The notes: generated by a model from the letters alone, not told the origin. A stretch of DNA of 63,991 bases from Winogradskyella sp. (GCA_028383925.1 JAOEWO010000012.1:1-63991); one strand, 5' to 3'. Shown: positions 28,534 to 38,233, numbered from the stretch's first letter. Translations and numbers: made by a program.

Positions 28534-29285
28534 AGATACATTTTACGTACTTTTTTAAATAACTCAGAAGAATAAACAAAATCGGTTACAACTTCATTAT
28601 CAGTTTTAAAGATGGTGTCTTTTGAGCCTTCCCACGCTTTTAGGCCATCTTTTAAGAAAACTATTTTTTCACCAATTTCCATAACAGAATTCATATCGTG
28701 AGAGTTAATTACAGTTGTTATATTAAACTCATCTGTAATTTCTTGTATTAAATTGTCAATAACAATTGCTGTTTTAGGGTCTAAGCCCGAGTTAGGTTCA
28801 TCGCAAAACAAATATTTAGGGTTATTTACAATAGCCCTTGCAATTGCCACACGTTTTTGCATACCACCAGAAGCTTCACTTGGCATTTTATAATGTGCAT
28901 CAGATAAATTTACACGGTTTAAAACAACATCGACGCGTTCTTCCATTTCACTTTTACTTTGTTTAGTAAACATACGAAGCGGAAACATTACATTTTCTGC
29001 AATAGTCATAGAATCAAATAAGGCACTGCCTTGAAAAACCATACCTATCTCAGAGCGTAACTCTCTTTTTTCATCTGTACTTAGTAAACTAAAAACTTTA
29101 CCATCGTAAGAAATAGAACCACCTTCATAATCAAATAAACCTAATAAGCATTTTAAAAATACAGTTTTACCAGAGCCACTCTGACCAATAATAAGATTGG
29201 TTTTTCCTTTTTCAAAAGAAGTAGAAATTCCTTTTAAAATATGTGTATCACCGAATGATTTATGTAAATCTTTAACCTCAATCAT
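28518..29285 (-). CDS. mlaF: MlaF-type lipid ABC transporter ATPase
   Basis: ATPase of an MCE-type phospholipid transporter at the inner membrane. All motifs are intact: Walker A GQSGSGKT, signature ASGGMQKRVAIARAI (the MlaF-type ASGGM), Walker B YLFCDEPNSGLDP and H-loop NSHDM. The length of 255 residues is normal. It overlaps the permease gene by one base. No MCE-domain (MlaD) gene is next to it in this window, so the substrate-binding part must lie elsewhere. Confidence 0.92.
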   Translation of the reverse strand: MIEVKDLHKSFGDTHILKGISTSFEKGKTNLIIGQSGSGKTVFLKCLLGLFDYEGGSISYDGKVFSLLSTDEKRELRSEIGMVFQGSALFDSMTIAENVMFPLRMFTKQSKSEMEERVDVVLNRVNLSDAHYKMPSEASGGMQKRVAIARAIVNNPKYLFCDEPNSGLDPKTAIVIDNLIQEITDEFNITTVINSHDMNSVMEIGEKIVFLKDGLKAWEGSKDTIFKTDNEVVTDFVYSSELFKKVRKMYLEENE

Positions 29286-30022
29286 TAGCCTAAAAGTAAA
29301 CTGGTTAGTAAAAAGTTTAATAGAATAATTACAACACTAGTCCAAACAAAAGATGTTGTGCTTGCTTTACCAACTTCTAATGCGCCACCTTTCATAAAGT
29401 AGCCATAAAATGAAGGTATAGTTGCCAGTACAAATGCAAAAACTAATGTTTTAAAAAAAGCATAATAAATATGAAAAGGAATAAAATCGGTTTGAATACC
29501 TTGTATATAATCTTCAAGTGTACCATAACCACCATATACACAGGCTGCCATACCACCAAGCACTCCTAAAAACATAGCAATAGATATTACAAAAGGGTAT
29601 AGGGTGAGCGCAATAAATTTTGGGAAAACAAGATAATTTATAGCATTAATACCCATAACTTCTAAGGCGTCAATTTGTTCTGTAACACGCATTGTGCCTA
29701 TACTCGACGTAATAAATGAGCCTACTTTACCTGCCATAATTATAGAGATAAATGTAGGTGCAAATTCTAAAATAATAGATTGGCGCGTTGCAAAACCAAC
29801 CAAATATTTAGGGATTAGCGGATCGCTTATATTTAATGAGGTTTGTATGGCAACAACTCCGCCAACAAAAAAAGCTATAAATGCTACAATACCTAAAGAT
29901 CCAATAATTAAATCGTCAATGTCTTTAAGTATTAAAGGCTTCATCACAGACCATTTTGTTGGTTTGCGAAATACATCTTTAATCATTATAAAATAAGCGC
30001 CAATATTGTGAAGGTACTTCAT
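29285..30022 (-). CDS. mlaE: MlaE-type ABC transporter permease
   Basis: Membrane subunit partnering the MlaF-like ATPase. About five hydrophobic helices are visible, with the MlaE signature GKVGSFITSSIGTMRVTEQIDALEVMG near residues 95-121. The length of 245 residues is typical. It is first in the two-gene operon. By family it moves phospholipids between inner and outer membranes to keep outer-membrane asymmetry; the direction is not deducible. Confidence 0.92.
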   Translation of the reverse strand: MKYLHNIGAYFIMIKDVFRKPTKWSVMKPLILKDIDDLIIGSLGIVAFIAFFVGGVVAIQTSLNISDPLIPKYLVGFATRQSIILEFAPTFISIIMAGKVGSFITSSIGTMRVTEQIDALEVMGINAINYLVFPKFIALTLYPFVISIAMFLGVLGGMAACVYGGYGTLEDYIQGIQTDFIPFHIYYAFFKTLVFAFVLATIPSFYGYFMKGGALEVGKASTTSFVWTSVVIILLNFLLTSLLLG

Positions 30023-30101
30023 GAAAGTATTTATTACTGCTAAAGTATAAAAAAGGATTAGTTTATTAATGTTAATTTAAATTAAGATATTCTAAAAGCC
30101 G

Positions 30102-30109
30102 TATTTTTG
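30102..30109 (+). promoter_or_regulatory. -7 promoter box for the phosphatase gene
   Basis: TATTTTTG matches TAnnTTTG, 26 bases before the ATG at 30136. No convincing -33 box is visible. Confidence 0.5.
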
Positions 30110-30135
30110 ATACTAAAATGTAGACATCTTTAAAT

Positions 30136-31803
30136 ATGAAAAAAACAGTTTTCCTTTTTGTGTTATTATTTGTGTTTTCTGCCATTGGTTCTCAAGAGAT
30201 TGTGCAAATACGTAATGCCAAAACATCCAATATGGTCTCTAACGCCAAGCCAAAATTAGTTGTTGGTATAGTAGTAGACCAAATGCGTTATGATTATTTA
30301 ACACGTTTTGAATCTAAATTTGGTACCGGAGGGTTTAAACGCATGATGCGAGAAGGTTTTAATTGTAAAAACAATCATTTTAATTATGTGCCAACCTACA
30401 CGGGTCCTGGTCATGCATCTGTTTACACAGGTACAACACCAAAGTATCATGGTATTATTGGTAATAATTGGTATGATAAAGAGGTAAAAGAGATGGTGTA
30501 TTGTGCTGGTGATACTACAGTAAACTCTATAGGGACACAAACCGATGCAGGTAAAATGTCACCACACAGAATGCAAACAACCACCTTTGGTGATGAAAAT
30601 AGATTATTCACACAAATGAAAGGTAAGACCATAGGTGTGGCTATTAAAGATAGAGGCGCAATATTACCAGCGGGTCATTCTGCTAATGCAGCATATTGGT
30701 TTCATGGAAAAGATGAAGGGGTTTGGATTACAAGTTCTTTCTACAGAAATACTTTGCCACAATGGGTTGTAGATTTTAATACCTCTGATAAAGCAGAATC
30801 TTATTTTAAAGATTGGAACACCCTTTACGATATCTCTATTTATAATGAAAGCGGATTAGATAAAAATATTTTTGAAGGTGGTTTTAAAGGAAAAGATAAT
30901 GCAACGTTTCCTTATAATCTAGAGGATTTAAAAACAAAAAATAATGGCTTTGATATTTTAAAAGCCACGCCTTATGGTAATAGTTTAACAACTGATTTTG
31001 CTATGGCAGCAATAAAAGGTGAAGCCTTGGGCAAAGATAATATTACAGATGTTTTAACCGTAAGTTATTCTTCAACAGATTATGTTGGTCATAATTTTGG
31101 TGTTAATTCTAAAGAAGTAGAAGATACGTATATTAGATTAGATAAAGATTTAGAACGCTTTTTCATCTATTTAGATGCTACTATTGGTGAAGGTGAATAT
31201 ACAGTGTTTTTAACAGCAGATCATGGCGCTGTAGATGTGCCAGCTTATTTGCAGTCTGTTAAAATTCCAGCAGGTTACATAAATAATAACGACAGAAAAG
31301 CAGAATTTAATAAATTTTTAATGGCTACTTACGGCACCACAGATATTGTCGAAAACATAAGTAACGGACAAGTTTTTTTAGATAGAGACAAAGTTAAAAC
31401 ACTTGGCTTAAATCTAATTACTGTCCAAAATGAAATAGCAAATGAGCAAATTGCATATAAAAATGTATCTAAAGTTTATACTGCAACCACTATGAATTCT
31501 ACCAATTTTGTAACTGGTGTAGAGTCATTACTTCAAAATGGCTTTAACCAAAAACGTTCTGGTGATGTAATTTTGGTTAATGATGCGTCTTATATTTCTT
31601 ATAGTAAAACAGGGTCAACACATGGAAGTGGTTTAAATTATGACACGCATGTACCTTTGTTATTTTTTGGGAAAGGAATAACGAAAGGTGAAACTTATAC
31701 AAAAACAGTTATTTCTGATATTGCACCAACTATATCGGCACTTTTAGGAATTAGTTTTCCTAACGGTTCTGTAGGAATGCCTTTAGGTTTTGTAATAGAT
31801 TAA
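30136..31803 (+). CDS. pafA: PafA-type alkaline phosphatase
   Basis: Periplasmic phosphomonoesterase of the alkaline phosphatase superfamily. The signal peptide is about 18 residues. The predicted metal ligand Asp48 is in VVDQMRYDYL, and the nucleophile Thr89 in YTGPGHAS. Asn110 and the Lys171/Arg173 pair (IKDRGAILPAGH) have exactly the spacings of Thr79, Asn100 and Lys162/Arg164 in the studied Elizabethkingia enzyme. Further metal motifs are TDYVGHNFG, TADHGA and STHGSG. The length of 555 residues fits. It probably releases phosphate from organic esters. The anchored nuclease gene follows by 9 bases, which suggests a joint role in phosphate scavenging. Confidence 0.9.
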   Translation: MKKTVFLFVLLFVFSAIGSQEIVQIRNAKTSNMVSNAKPKLVVGIVVDQMRYDYLTRFESKFGTGGFKRMMREGFNCKNNHFNYVPTYTGPGHASVYTGTTPKYHGIIGNNWYDKEVKEMVYCAGDTTVNSIGTQTDAGKMSPHRMQTTTFGDENRLFTQMKGKTIGVAIKDRGAILPAGHSANAAYWFHGKDEGVWITSSFYRNTLPQWVVDFNTSDKAESYFKDWNTLYDISIYNESGLDKNIFEGGFKGKDNATFPYNLEDLKTKNNGFDILKATPYGNSLTTDFAMAAIKGEALGKDNITDVLTVSYSSTDYVGHNFGVNSKEVEDTYIRLDKDLERFFIYLDATIGEGEYTVFLTADHGAVDVPAYLQSVKIPAGYINNNDRKAEFNKFLMATYGTTDIVENISNGQVFLDRDKVKTLGLNLITVQNEIANEQIAYKNVSKVYTATTMNSTNFVTGVESLLQNGFNQKRSGDVILVNDASYISYSKTGSTHGSGLNYDTHVPLLFFGKGITKGETYTKTVISDIAPTISALLGISFPNGSVGMPLGFVID

Positions 31804-31812
31804 TATTATATC

Positions 31813-32619
31813 TTGAAGAAAAAACAAATTTATTCTGTTATTGCAATCGTTATTGTAATTGCTATTTATACCTACGAGCATTACATAAATTCAGAAGAAG
31901 GAGCTGTAATTATTGAGAATGGAAAAGAAGTAAAGAGTGATACCAATTTGTATTTTTTACCAACTAGTACTACAAGCCAAATTGTACACCATAATAATTA
32001 TTCATTATCTTATAGTGAACCTCATGAGCAAGCAGAGTGGGTTGCTTACGAGTTAAAAGCAACGCATCTAAGTGCTACAAATCACAAAAGACCCTATTTT
32101 GAAATTGATAAAGCCGTAAAGTCAGGTGCAGCACATTGGCGTAATTATAAAAAATCGGGTTATGATAGAGGGCATTTATGTCCTGCAGGTGATAGACGTT
32201 TTACAAAAGAAGCGCACGACGAAACTTTTTTAACCAGTAATATTAGTCCACAAGAGCATCAATTTAATGCAGGTATTTGGAATCGCTTAGAGCAAAAAGT
32301 AAGGTATTGGGCTAAGAAAAATGACGGAGTATTTGTGGTTACAGGTGGTGTTCTTAAAAACGGATTAAAAACAATAGGTGATGAGTCTGTGTCTGTACCA
32401 GATCAGTTTTACAAAGTAATTTTAGATAATAACAACGGAAAGATTAAAGTATTGGCGTTTTTGATGAATCACAAAGATTCAGATTTGCCATTGTATAAAT
32501 TTGTAGTCTCAATTGATGAGGTAGAGGCCTTAACAGGTATAGATTTCTTTCCAGAATTAGACGATACTATTGAAAATAAATTAGAAGCTTCACGTAGTTA
32601 TAAAAGTTGGAGTTTTTAA
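31813..32619 (+). CDS. Membrane-anchored DNA/RNA non-specific endonuclease
   Basis: Beta-beta-alpha-metal nuclease of the NUC1/Serratia type. An N-terminal membrane helix (residues 7-20) is followed by the active-site motif DRGHLCPAGDRRF with His121 as general base. Asn152, in NISPQEHQFNAGIWNRLEQ, is the expected metal ligand. The length is 268 residues. The start appears to be TTG. It follows pafA closely, so extracytoplasmic nucleic-acid degradation coupled to phosphate release is a reasonable inference. Confidence 0.9.
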   Translation: MKKKQIYSVIAIVIVIAIYTYEHYINSEEGAVIIENGKEVKSDTNLYFLPTSTTSQIVHHNNYSLSYSEPHEQAEWVAYELKATHLSATNHKRPYFEIDKAVKSGAAHWRNYKKSGYDRGHLCPAGDRRFTKEAHDETFLTSNISPQEHQFNAGIWNRLEQKVRYWAKKNDGVFVVTGGVLKNGLKTIGDESVSVPDQFYKVILDNNNGKIKVLAFLMNHKDSDLPLYKFVVSIDEVEALTGIDFFPELDDTIENKLEASRSYKSWSF

Positions 32620-32661
32620 CAAATTTGTAAGCATTTGTTATCCTAAGTTTATTTCAGAATT

Positions 32662-33513
32662 TTATAAACCAGACTTACTCCTAATTCCTCGCCAACGTAA
32701 ATCTTTAATAAATTTACCTTCATCTTTAGAAACTAAAAACGCTTTTCTTTTCTGTTTTGCCTTAAAATAGCCAGACATATAATCTCTAAATAATTTAAAG
32801 CTTCTTTTTTTATAAGCTAATTTTAGTGCAGAAATAAGCGTAATACAAAAGCCATAACGCATTTTATACATAGCTTCTCCTTGCAGATGTTTAGAGGCTT
32901 TGTTGTATGAAATTCCTGTGGGCTTTAAGTGTTTAACCTTAAGTGAAGCGTCTGTTAAAATTTCCCAATTATGATATTTTGCTAAAAGTTCATCTACCGT
33001 ATCCCAACCCATTGAAGCTTTTAGTTTTCCAATTTGAACAAAACACGCTTTACGATAGGTTTTTAAAGCACCTCTAATATGATCTTTATTTGTTAGGTTT
33101 TCTAATTGCCAAGCACCATTTTTTTCAATATAACAGAAGCCAGATGCCATGCCTAATTTTTCATTAGCCTCAAAATGTTGCGCTAAACATTCTAAATAAT
33201 TATTCGGAAAAATAAGATCGGCATCAAACTTGCAAATGATATCAAAATCGTCATCTAATACTTTTAAACCTTCATTAAAGGCCTTAATTATTTTTGATCC
33301 TGGTAAATGGGTGTCAGAAGATTTGGTGTGCACTACAGTAATCCAATGGTGCTTTGCTGCATAATCTTCAATAATGTGTTTTGTATTGTCGGTAGAGTTA
33401 TCATTAACTACAACCACATGTTTGGGTTGTAACGTTTGAAGCACAAGTGATTGTAGTGTTTTGCCAATAAATTGGTCTTCGTTATGTGCAGGTATGATAA
33501 TATTAAAATTCAA
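32662..33513 (-). CDS. Family 2 glycosyltransferase
   Basis: GT-A fold glycosyltransferase. NIIIPAHNEDQFIGKTLQSL opens the domain, VVNDNSTDNT follows, and the metal-binding DxD-like FDADLIF is near residue 97. A basic C-terminal region (KLAYKKRSFKLFRDYMSGYFKAKQKRK) may touch the membrane. The length is 283 residues. The acceptor is unknown. It ends a three-gene minus-strand group with a methyltransferase and a KAS III-like enzyme, which suggests modification of a lipid or polyketide-like product. Confidence 0.88.
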   Translation of the reverse strand: MNFNIIIPAHNEDQFIGKTLQSLVLQTLQPKHVVVVNDNSTDNTKHIIEDYAAKHHWITVVHTKSSDTHLPGSKIIKAFNEGLKVLDDDFDIICKFDADLIFPNNYLECLAQHFEANEKLGMASGFCYIEKNGAWQLENLTNKDHIRGALKTYRKACFVQIGKLKASMGWDTVDELLAKYHNWEILTDASLKVKHLKPTGISYNKASKHLQGEAMYKMRYGFCITLISALKLAYKKRSFKLFRDYMSGYFKAKQKRKAFLVSKDEGKFIKDLRWRGIRSKSGL

Positions 33514-33536
33514 GATCTAGATTTTAGAATATAAAA

Positions 33537-34058
33537 TTAACCCCTTTCTGCGTAAATAATATAATATCTCGGAGTAAACCAGCGAAGTAAAGGTCTAAAG
33601 CCTATTTTTTTTACCGGATTGGTCCATTTTTGTCGGTCTTTAATAGTCCAACCTGTTTTCTCTAATAGCCAATCTAATTGCCAATCTTCAAACTCATGGT
33701 AGTGTCGGTCTCTTATATCGGTTTTGCTTCGGTATGCTGAGCTAAACCATAGTTTTAAAGGTACACTAATTACAATTTTATTAGTATTAACAGATTTTAG
33801 AATTTCATAAGGTGATAAAAGATGCTCAAAAATTTCAAAAGCTGTAACGACATCTGCAGTAGAATTTCTAATTGCAGATTGGTCTTCATCTAAATCTTCG
33901 CCTAATGTGTTTTTAACAACATAACCATCTGCTATCATAATTTCTGAAAACGGATTTTTAACACCTAAGTCTAAAATAGATTTTGAAGTGTCAATGTGTT
34001 TGTTTAAGAACTGAAGTGTGTATTTAAATCGCTTATTCGGAAATGTTTTTTCGTACAT
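33537..34058 (-). CDS. Small class I SAM-dependent methyltransferase
   Basis: Class I methyltransferase-like protein of 173 residues. SILDLGVKNPFSEIM is the glycine-poor SAM motif I, and ADVVTAFEIFEHLLSPYEIL matches the post-motif seen in Methyltransf_11 relatives. Motif I lacks the usual GxGxG, so catalytic activity is not certain. It is encoded between the KAS III-like gene (33 bases upstream) and the glycosyltransferase (23 bases downstream) on the same strand. Confidence 0.78.
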   Translation of the reverse strand: MYEKTFPNKRFKYTLQFLNKHIDTSKSILDLGVKNPFSEIMIADGYVVKNTLGEDLDEDQSAIRNSTADVVTAFEIFEHLLSPYEILKSVNTNKIVISVPLKLWFSSAYRSKTDIRDRHYHEFEDWQLDWLLEKTGWTIKDRQKWTNPVKKIGFRPLLRWFTPRYYIIYAERG

Positions 34059-34091
34059 ATTTAAATGGTAATTAATAGTGTAAGTTGTTAA

Positions 34092-35150
34092 TTAACATTT
34101 GTATACAATCGCATTAATATTCATGCCTGCGCCAACACTTGCAAATAGTATTACATCACCCTTGTTAATACTATGGTTTTTAAGTTGCCCTTTTAAAATC
34201 ATATCATAAAGAGTAGGTACAGTTGCTACACTAGAGTTGCCAAGCGTATTTATAGTCATTGGCATAACTTCTTTTGGCATTTCCATAGTATATAATTTGT
34301 ATAAACGTTTAACTATAGCCTCGTCCATTTTTTCGTTTGCCTGATGAATTAATATTTTTTTAACCTCGTGTATAGAAACACCACTTTCATCTAAACATGC
34401 TTTTAATGCCATTGGCACATGGGTAATTGCGAACTCGTAAATTTTACGACCATACATTTTAATATAACGCCTTTGGTCTGTAATTTCAGGATTATTTGTT
34501 TCCCCAAAGTATATAAAGTGAGCTTCATCTAGAGCATAAGTTGCGGTGTTGTGTGCAATAATACCACCTTCTTCGTTTGTGTTTTCTACAATAACAGCAC
34601 CAGCGCCATCACTGTAAATCATAGAGTCTCTATCATGTTTATCTACAACTCTAGATAGTGTTTCGGTACCAATTACTAGACAACGTTTGGCTAAACCAGC
34701 AGTTATAAATGCTTTGGCTTGAATGACTCCTTCAATCCATCCTGGACAACCAAAAAGTAAATCGTAACCCACACATTTAGGGTTCTTAATCTTTAAAAGG
34801 TGCTTAACTCGCGAGGCAATACTTGGTACAGTATCACTTTGTTCGGCATTATGCTTTACATCACCATAGTTGTGTGCACAGATAATATAATCTATACTTT
34901 CTTTATCTATTTTGGCGTCTTCAATGGCCTTTTGCGATGCATAAAAAGCAATATCAGAATTAAGTAATTCCTTCTTAATATAGCGTCTTTCTTGTATGCC
35001 AGTAATGGCTTTAAATTTTTCTACAATAACCTCGTTTGTACTATTTATGGAAGAGCCGTCTGCATTTAAAAATTCATGATTATAAAAATCTTCATTTTTT
35101 TCAATAATACTTGGTATATAACTTCCTGTTCCCGTGATTTTAATACCCAT
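34092..35150 (-). CDS. Beta-ketoacyl-ACP synthase III family protein
   Basis: Thiolase-fold condensing enzyme. The Cys-His-Asn triad is visible as Cys135 (LLFGCPGW), His269 (ILIHQAN) and Asn305 (TLGNSSVAT). At 352 residues it is longer than housekeeping FabH and has an N-terminal extension (residues 15-50), like many secondary FabH-like enzymes of Bacteroidota. It could start a fatty-acyl chain or make a specialised beta-keto product. It is first gene of the group with the methyltransferase and glycosyltransferase. Confidence 0.88.
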   Translation of the reverse strand: MGIKITGTGSYIPSIIEKNEDFYNHEFLNADGSSINSTNEVIVEKFKAITGIQERRYIKKELLNSDIAFYASQKAIEDAKIDKESIDYIICAHNYGDVKHNAEQSDTVPSIASRVKHLLKIKNPKCVGYDLLFGCPGWIEGVIQAKAFITAGLAKRCLVIGTETLSRVVDKHDRDSMIYSDGAGAVIVENTNEEGGIIAHNTATYALDEAHFIYFGETNNPEITDQRRYIKMYGRKIYEFAITHVPMALKACLDESGVSIHEVKKILIHQANEKMDEAIVKRLYKLYTMEMPKEVMPMTINTLGNSSVATVPTLYDMILKGQLKNHSINKGDVILFASVGAGMNINAIVYKC

Positions 35151-35278
35151 AGTTATTTAATTTCAATTCTTCTATTACGAATCTACTTAATATTACATAA
35201 TTTTTCTGCGATTATGAACACAAAGCACTCATTTTTCTTAAATTCTTAAAATTTGTTAATTAAATTAAATAAAACAAA

Positions 35279-35307
35279 AAAAAAGTGGTCATTTAGACCA
35301 CTTTTTT
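35279..35307 (-). terminator. Intrinsic terminator of gcvP
   Basis: The arms AAAAAAGTGGTC/GACCACTTTTTT with a 5-base loop give a strong hairpin with a U-rich tail on the minus strand, 24 bases after the gcvP stop. Confidence 0.88.
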
Positions 35308-35330
35308 AAATTATTAGATGCTTCGTTTTT

Positions 35331-38180
35331 TTAAGCGTCCATGTATTCTTCAATTGGTGCACAGCTACAGATTAAGTTTCTGTCTCCATAAGCTTCATCT
35401 GCACGTCTTACCGTTGGCCAAAATTTATTGTCTACAACAAAGTCTAATGGGTAAGCTGCCTCTTCTCTTGTGTATGGAAATACCCAGTCGTTAGCTGTTA
35501 CCATGGCTAAAGTATGTGGCGAATTCTTTAAGACATTATTAGGTTCATCTATTGTTACTGTATCTACTTCTTTACGAATAGCAATCATAGCATCACAAAA
35601 ACGATCCATTTCAGCTTTACTTTCACTTTCAGTTGGCTCAATCATCATTGTGCCAGCAACAGGGAAAGATACTGTAGGTGCATGAAAACCGTAATCCATT
35701 AATCGTTTTGCGATATCAGTAACTTCGATTCCATTTGCCTTAAAGTCACGACAATCTATAATCATTTCGTGCGCTGCTCTACCATTTTCACCTGTATATA
35801 GTGTAGGGTAGTAGCCTTCTAAACGTTCTTTAATATAATTAGCGTTTAATATAGCTACCTCTGTAGATTCTCTTAAACCTTTAGCACCTAACATTTTTAT
35901 GTAGCCGTAAGAAATAATACAAGCTAAAGAAGAGCCAAAAGGCGCAGCAGAAATTGCTGTTATTGCTTGGTGTCCGCCAGTTTTAATTATAGGATTGCCA
36001 GGTAAAAACGGAACTAATTGCTCTGCTACACAAATTGGGCCAACACCAGGTCCGCCACCACCATGAGGTATAGCAAATGTTTTGTGTAGGTTAAGGTGGC
36101 ATACATCTGCACCAATATTTCCTGGGTGTGTTAAGCCTACTTGCGCATTCATGTTAGCACCATCCATATAGACTTGGCCTCCGTTATCGTGTATTAATTG
36201 TGTAATTTCTTTAATAGCAGATTCATAAACACCGTGTGTAGATGGGTATGTTACCATTAACGCAGAAAGGTTGTCTTTATGTAATTCTGCTTTTTCTCTT
36301 AAATCATCTACATCAATATTACCATCTTCAGAAGCTTTAGTAACTACTACTTTCATACCTGCCATTACTGCACTTGCAGGGTTTGTACCATGAGCAGACG
36401 ATGGTATTAAGCAAATTTTTCTGTGATGATCTCCACGAGATTCGTGGTAAGCTCTAATTACCATTAGTCCGGCAAATTCTCCTTGTGCACCTGAGTTAGG
36501 TTGTAAAGAGGTGGCTGCAAAACCGGTAATTTCGGTCAATTGGTTTTCTAAGGCATTTAGCATTAACTTATAACCTGTGGCTTGTCTTACTGGCGCAAAA
36601 GGATGCATGTTTCCCCAACTGCTCCAACTTAATGGTAACATTTCTGATGCTGCATTAAGTTTCATTGTACAAGATCCTAAAGAAATCATAGAGTGGTTTA
36701 ATGCCAAATCTTTGCGCTCTAAACGTTTTATGTAACGCATTAATTCTGTTTCAGAATGATAAGAATTAAAGACATCATAAGTTAAAAACTCTGACTGACG
36801 TTTTAAATGATCAGGTATAGTATCACTAGTTTCAAATTCAGTTATTTTATCTGTAGTGTTTCCTGTAACTTTTTCAAAAATTGAGATTATTACATTTAAG
36901 TCAGCAACCGTAGTTGTTTCATTAATAGATATTGTAACTGTATTTGTATCTGGGTAATAAAAGTTGACTTCGTTTTTTTCTGCCTCATACTTTACGTTAA
37001 CCGCATCTGCTTTAACTTTTAAGGTGTCAAAATAATGAGAGTTGGCTTGTTCTAAACCTAGATTTTCTAAAGCTTTTGCAAGACTAGAAGTTGCATTTTT
37101 AACGCTATTTGCTATAAAACTAAGGCCTTTAGGACCGTGATAAACAGCATACATACCTGCCATTACAGCTAGTAAAACTTGCGCAGTACAAATATTAGAT
37201 GTCGCTCTATCTCTTTTTATGTGTTGCTCTCTGGTTTGTAAAGCCATACGTAAGGCTCTATTACCGTCTGTATCTTTAGTTACACCAATAATACGACCTG
37301 GTAAATCGCGTTTGTAAGCTTTTTTTGTTGCAAAAAATGCAGCATGTGGTCCACCATAACCCATTGGTATACCAAAACGTTGTGTTGTACCTAATACAAC
37401 ATCTGCGCCAAATTTACCTGGAGCTTCAAGCATTACAAGACTTAAAATATCTGCTGCAACAGCTACTTTTATTTGTGAAGCATTTGCTTTTTCTATAAAC
37501 GCTTTTATATCTGTTATTTGACCATTTTTGCCAGGATATTGTAACAAGGCACCAAAAAATTCTTCAGAAAGATTAAATTCTGCTTCATTACCAATAACTA
37601 ATTCTATACCTATTGGTGTGGCTCTTGTTTCTAAAAGTGAAATGGTTTGTGGTAAAACTAAATCTGAAACAAAGAATTTATTAACGTTTGCTTTTTTCTG
37701 TGCACGTTCTCTAACGGCAAACAGTAAGCTCATGGCTTCTGCGGCAGCAGTACTTTCATCTAAAAGAGATGCGTTTGCAATTTCCATACCGGTTAAATCC
37801 GTAACCATAGTTTGAAAATTTAATAAAGCCTCTAAGCGGCCTTGAGCAATTTCTGCTTGGTAAGGCGTATAAGCGGTGTACCAACCTGGATTTTCTAAAA
37901 TGTTTCGCTGTATAACAGCTGGTAAATTAGAAGGATGATAGCCTAAACCTATATAGGATTTAAAAACTTTATTGTGTTGTGATAGTTCGTAAATGTGATT
38001 TAAGTACTCTTGCTCACTCATGGCAGAGTCTAAATCTAATTCATTTTTAAGACGAATATCAGCAGGTACAGTTTCTGAAACTAATTGTTCAATACTTGTA
38101 ACGCCAATGGTGTTTAACATAGCCTTTTGTTCCTGAGGACTAGGGCCAATATGTCTAAGTGCAAAAGAGGTAGTATCCAT
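35331..38180 (-). CDS. gcvP: Glycine dehydrogenase (decarboxylating), P protein
   Basis: Pyridoxal-phosphate enzyme of the glycine cleavage system. It decarboxylates glycine and transfers aminomethyl to the lipoyl H protein. The PLP lysine lies in LNLHKTFAIPHGGGGPG (Lys700). The N-terminal SFALRHIGPSPQE and the fused two-domain architecture (949 residues) show the single-chain type. The open frame extends 14 codons upstream, but I start at MDTTSF because a -7 box lies at 38217-38210, overlapping the upstream Met. The T, H and L proteins are not in the window. Confidence 0.95.
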   Translation of the reverse strand: MDTTSFALRHIGPSPQEQKAMLNTIGVTSIEQLVSETVPADIRLKNELDLDSAMSEQEYLNHIYELSQHNKVFKSYIGLGYHPSNLPAVIQRNILENPGWYTAYTPYQAEIAQGRLEALLNFQTMVTDLTGMEIANASLLDESTAAAEAMSLLFAVRERAQKKANVNKFFVSDLVLPQTISLLETRATPIGIELVIGNEAEFNLSEEFFGALLQYPGKNGQITDIKAFIEKANASQIKVAVAADILSLVMLEAPGKFGADVVLGTTQRFGIPMGYGGPHAAFFATKKAYKRDLPGRIIGVTKDTDGNRALRMALQTREQHIKRDRATSNICTAQVLLAVMAGMYAVYHGPKGLSFIANSVKNATSSLAKALENLGLEQANSHYFDTLKVKADAVNVKYEAEKNEVNFYYPDTNTVTISINETTTVADLNVIISIFEKVTGNTTDKITEFETSDTIPDHLKRQSEFLTYDVFNSYHSETELMRYIKRLERKDLALNHSMISLGSCTMKLNAASEMLPLSWSSWGNMHPFAPVRQATGYKLMLNALENQLTEITGFAATSLQPNSGAQGEFAGLMVIRAYHESRGDHHRKICLIPSSAHGTNPASAVMAGMKVVVTKASEDGNIDVDDLREKAELHKDNLSALMVTYPSTHGVYESAIKEITQLIHDNGGQVYMDGANMNAQVGLTHPGNIGADVCHLNLHKTFAIPHGGGGPGVGPICVAEQLVPFLPGNPIIKTGGHQAITAISAAPFGSSLACIISYGYIKMLGAKGLRESTEVAILNANYIKERLEGYYPTLYTGENGRAAHEMIIDCRDFKANGIEVTDIAKRLMDYGFHAPTVSFPVAGTMMIEPTESESKAEMDRFCDAMIAIRKEVDTVTIDEPNNVLKNSPHTLAMVTANDWVFPYTREEAAYPLDFVVDNKFWPTVRRADEAYGDRNLICSCAPIEEYMDA

Positions 38181-38209
38181 TCTTTTTATAGCTTTATTTT
38201 TTTGATATG

Positions 38210-38233
38210 CAAAAATACGCATTTACGTATTTT
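38210..38233 (-). promoter_or_regulatory. gcvP -7 box with adjoining inverted repeat
   Basis: TATTTTTG on the minus strand (38217-38210) is a -7 box 29 bases upstream of the gcvP start. An AAATACG-N6-CGTATTT dyad (38213-38232) overlaps its upstream edge and could be an operator, but it is A/T-rich and may be chance. Confidence 0.5.

Noticed and set aside
33537..34058. Methyltransferase as a truncated pseudogene
   Set aside because: Although short with an atypical motif I, the frame is intact, with a plausible start and complete core fold, so decay is not shown.
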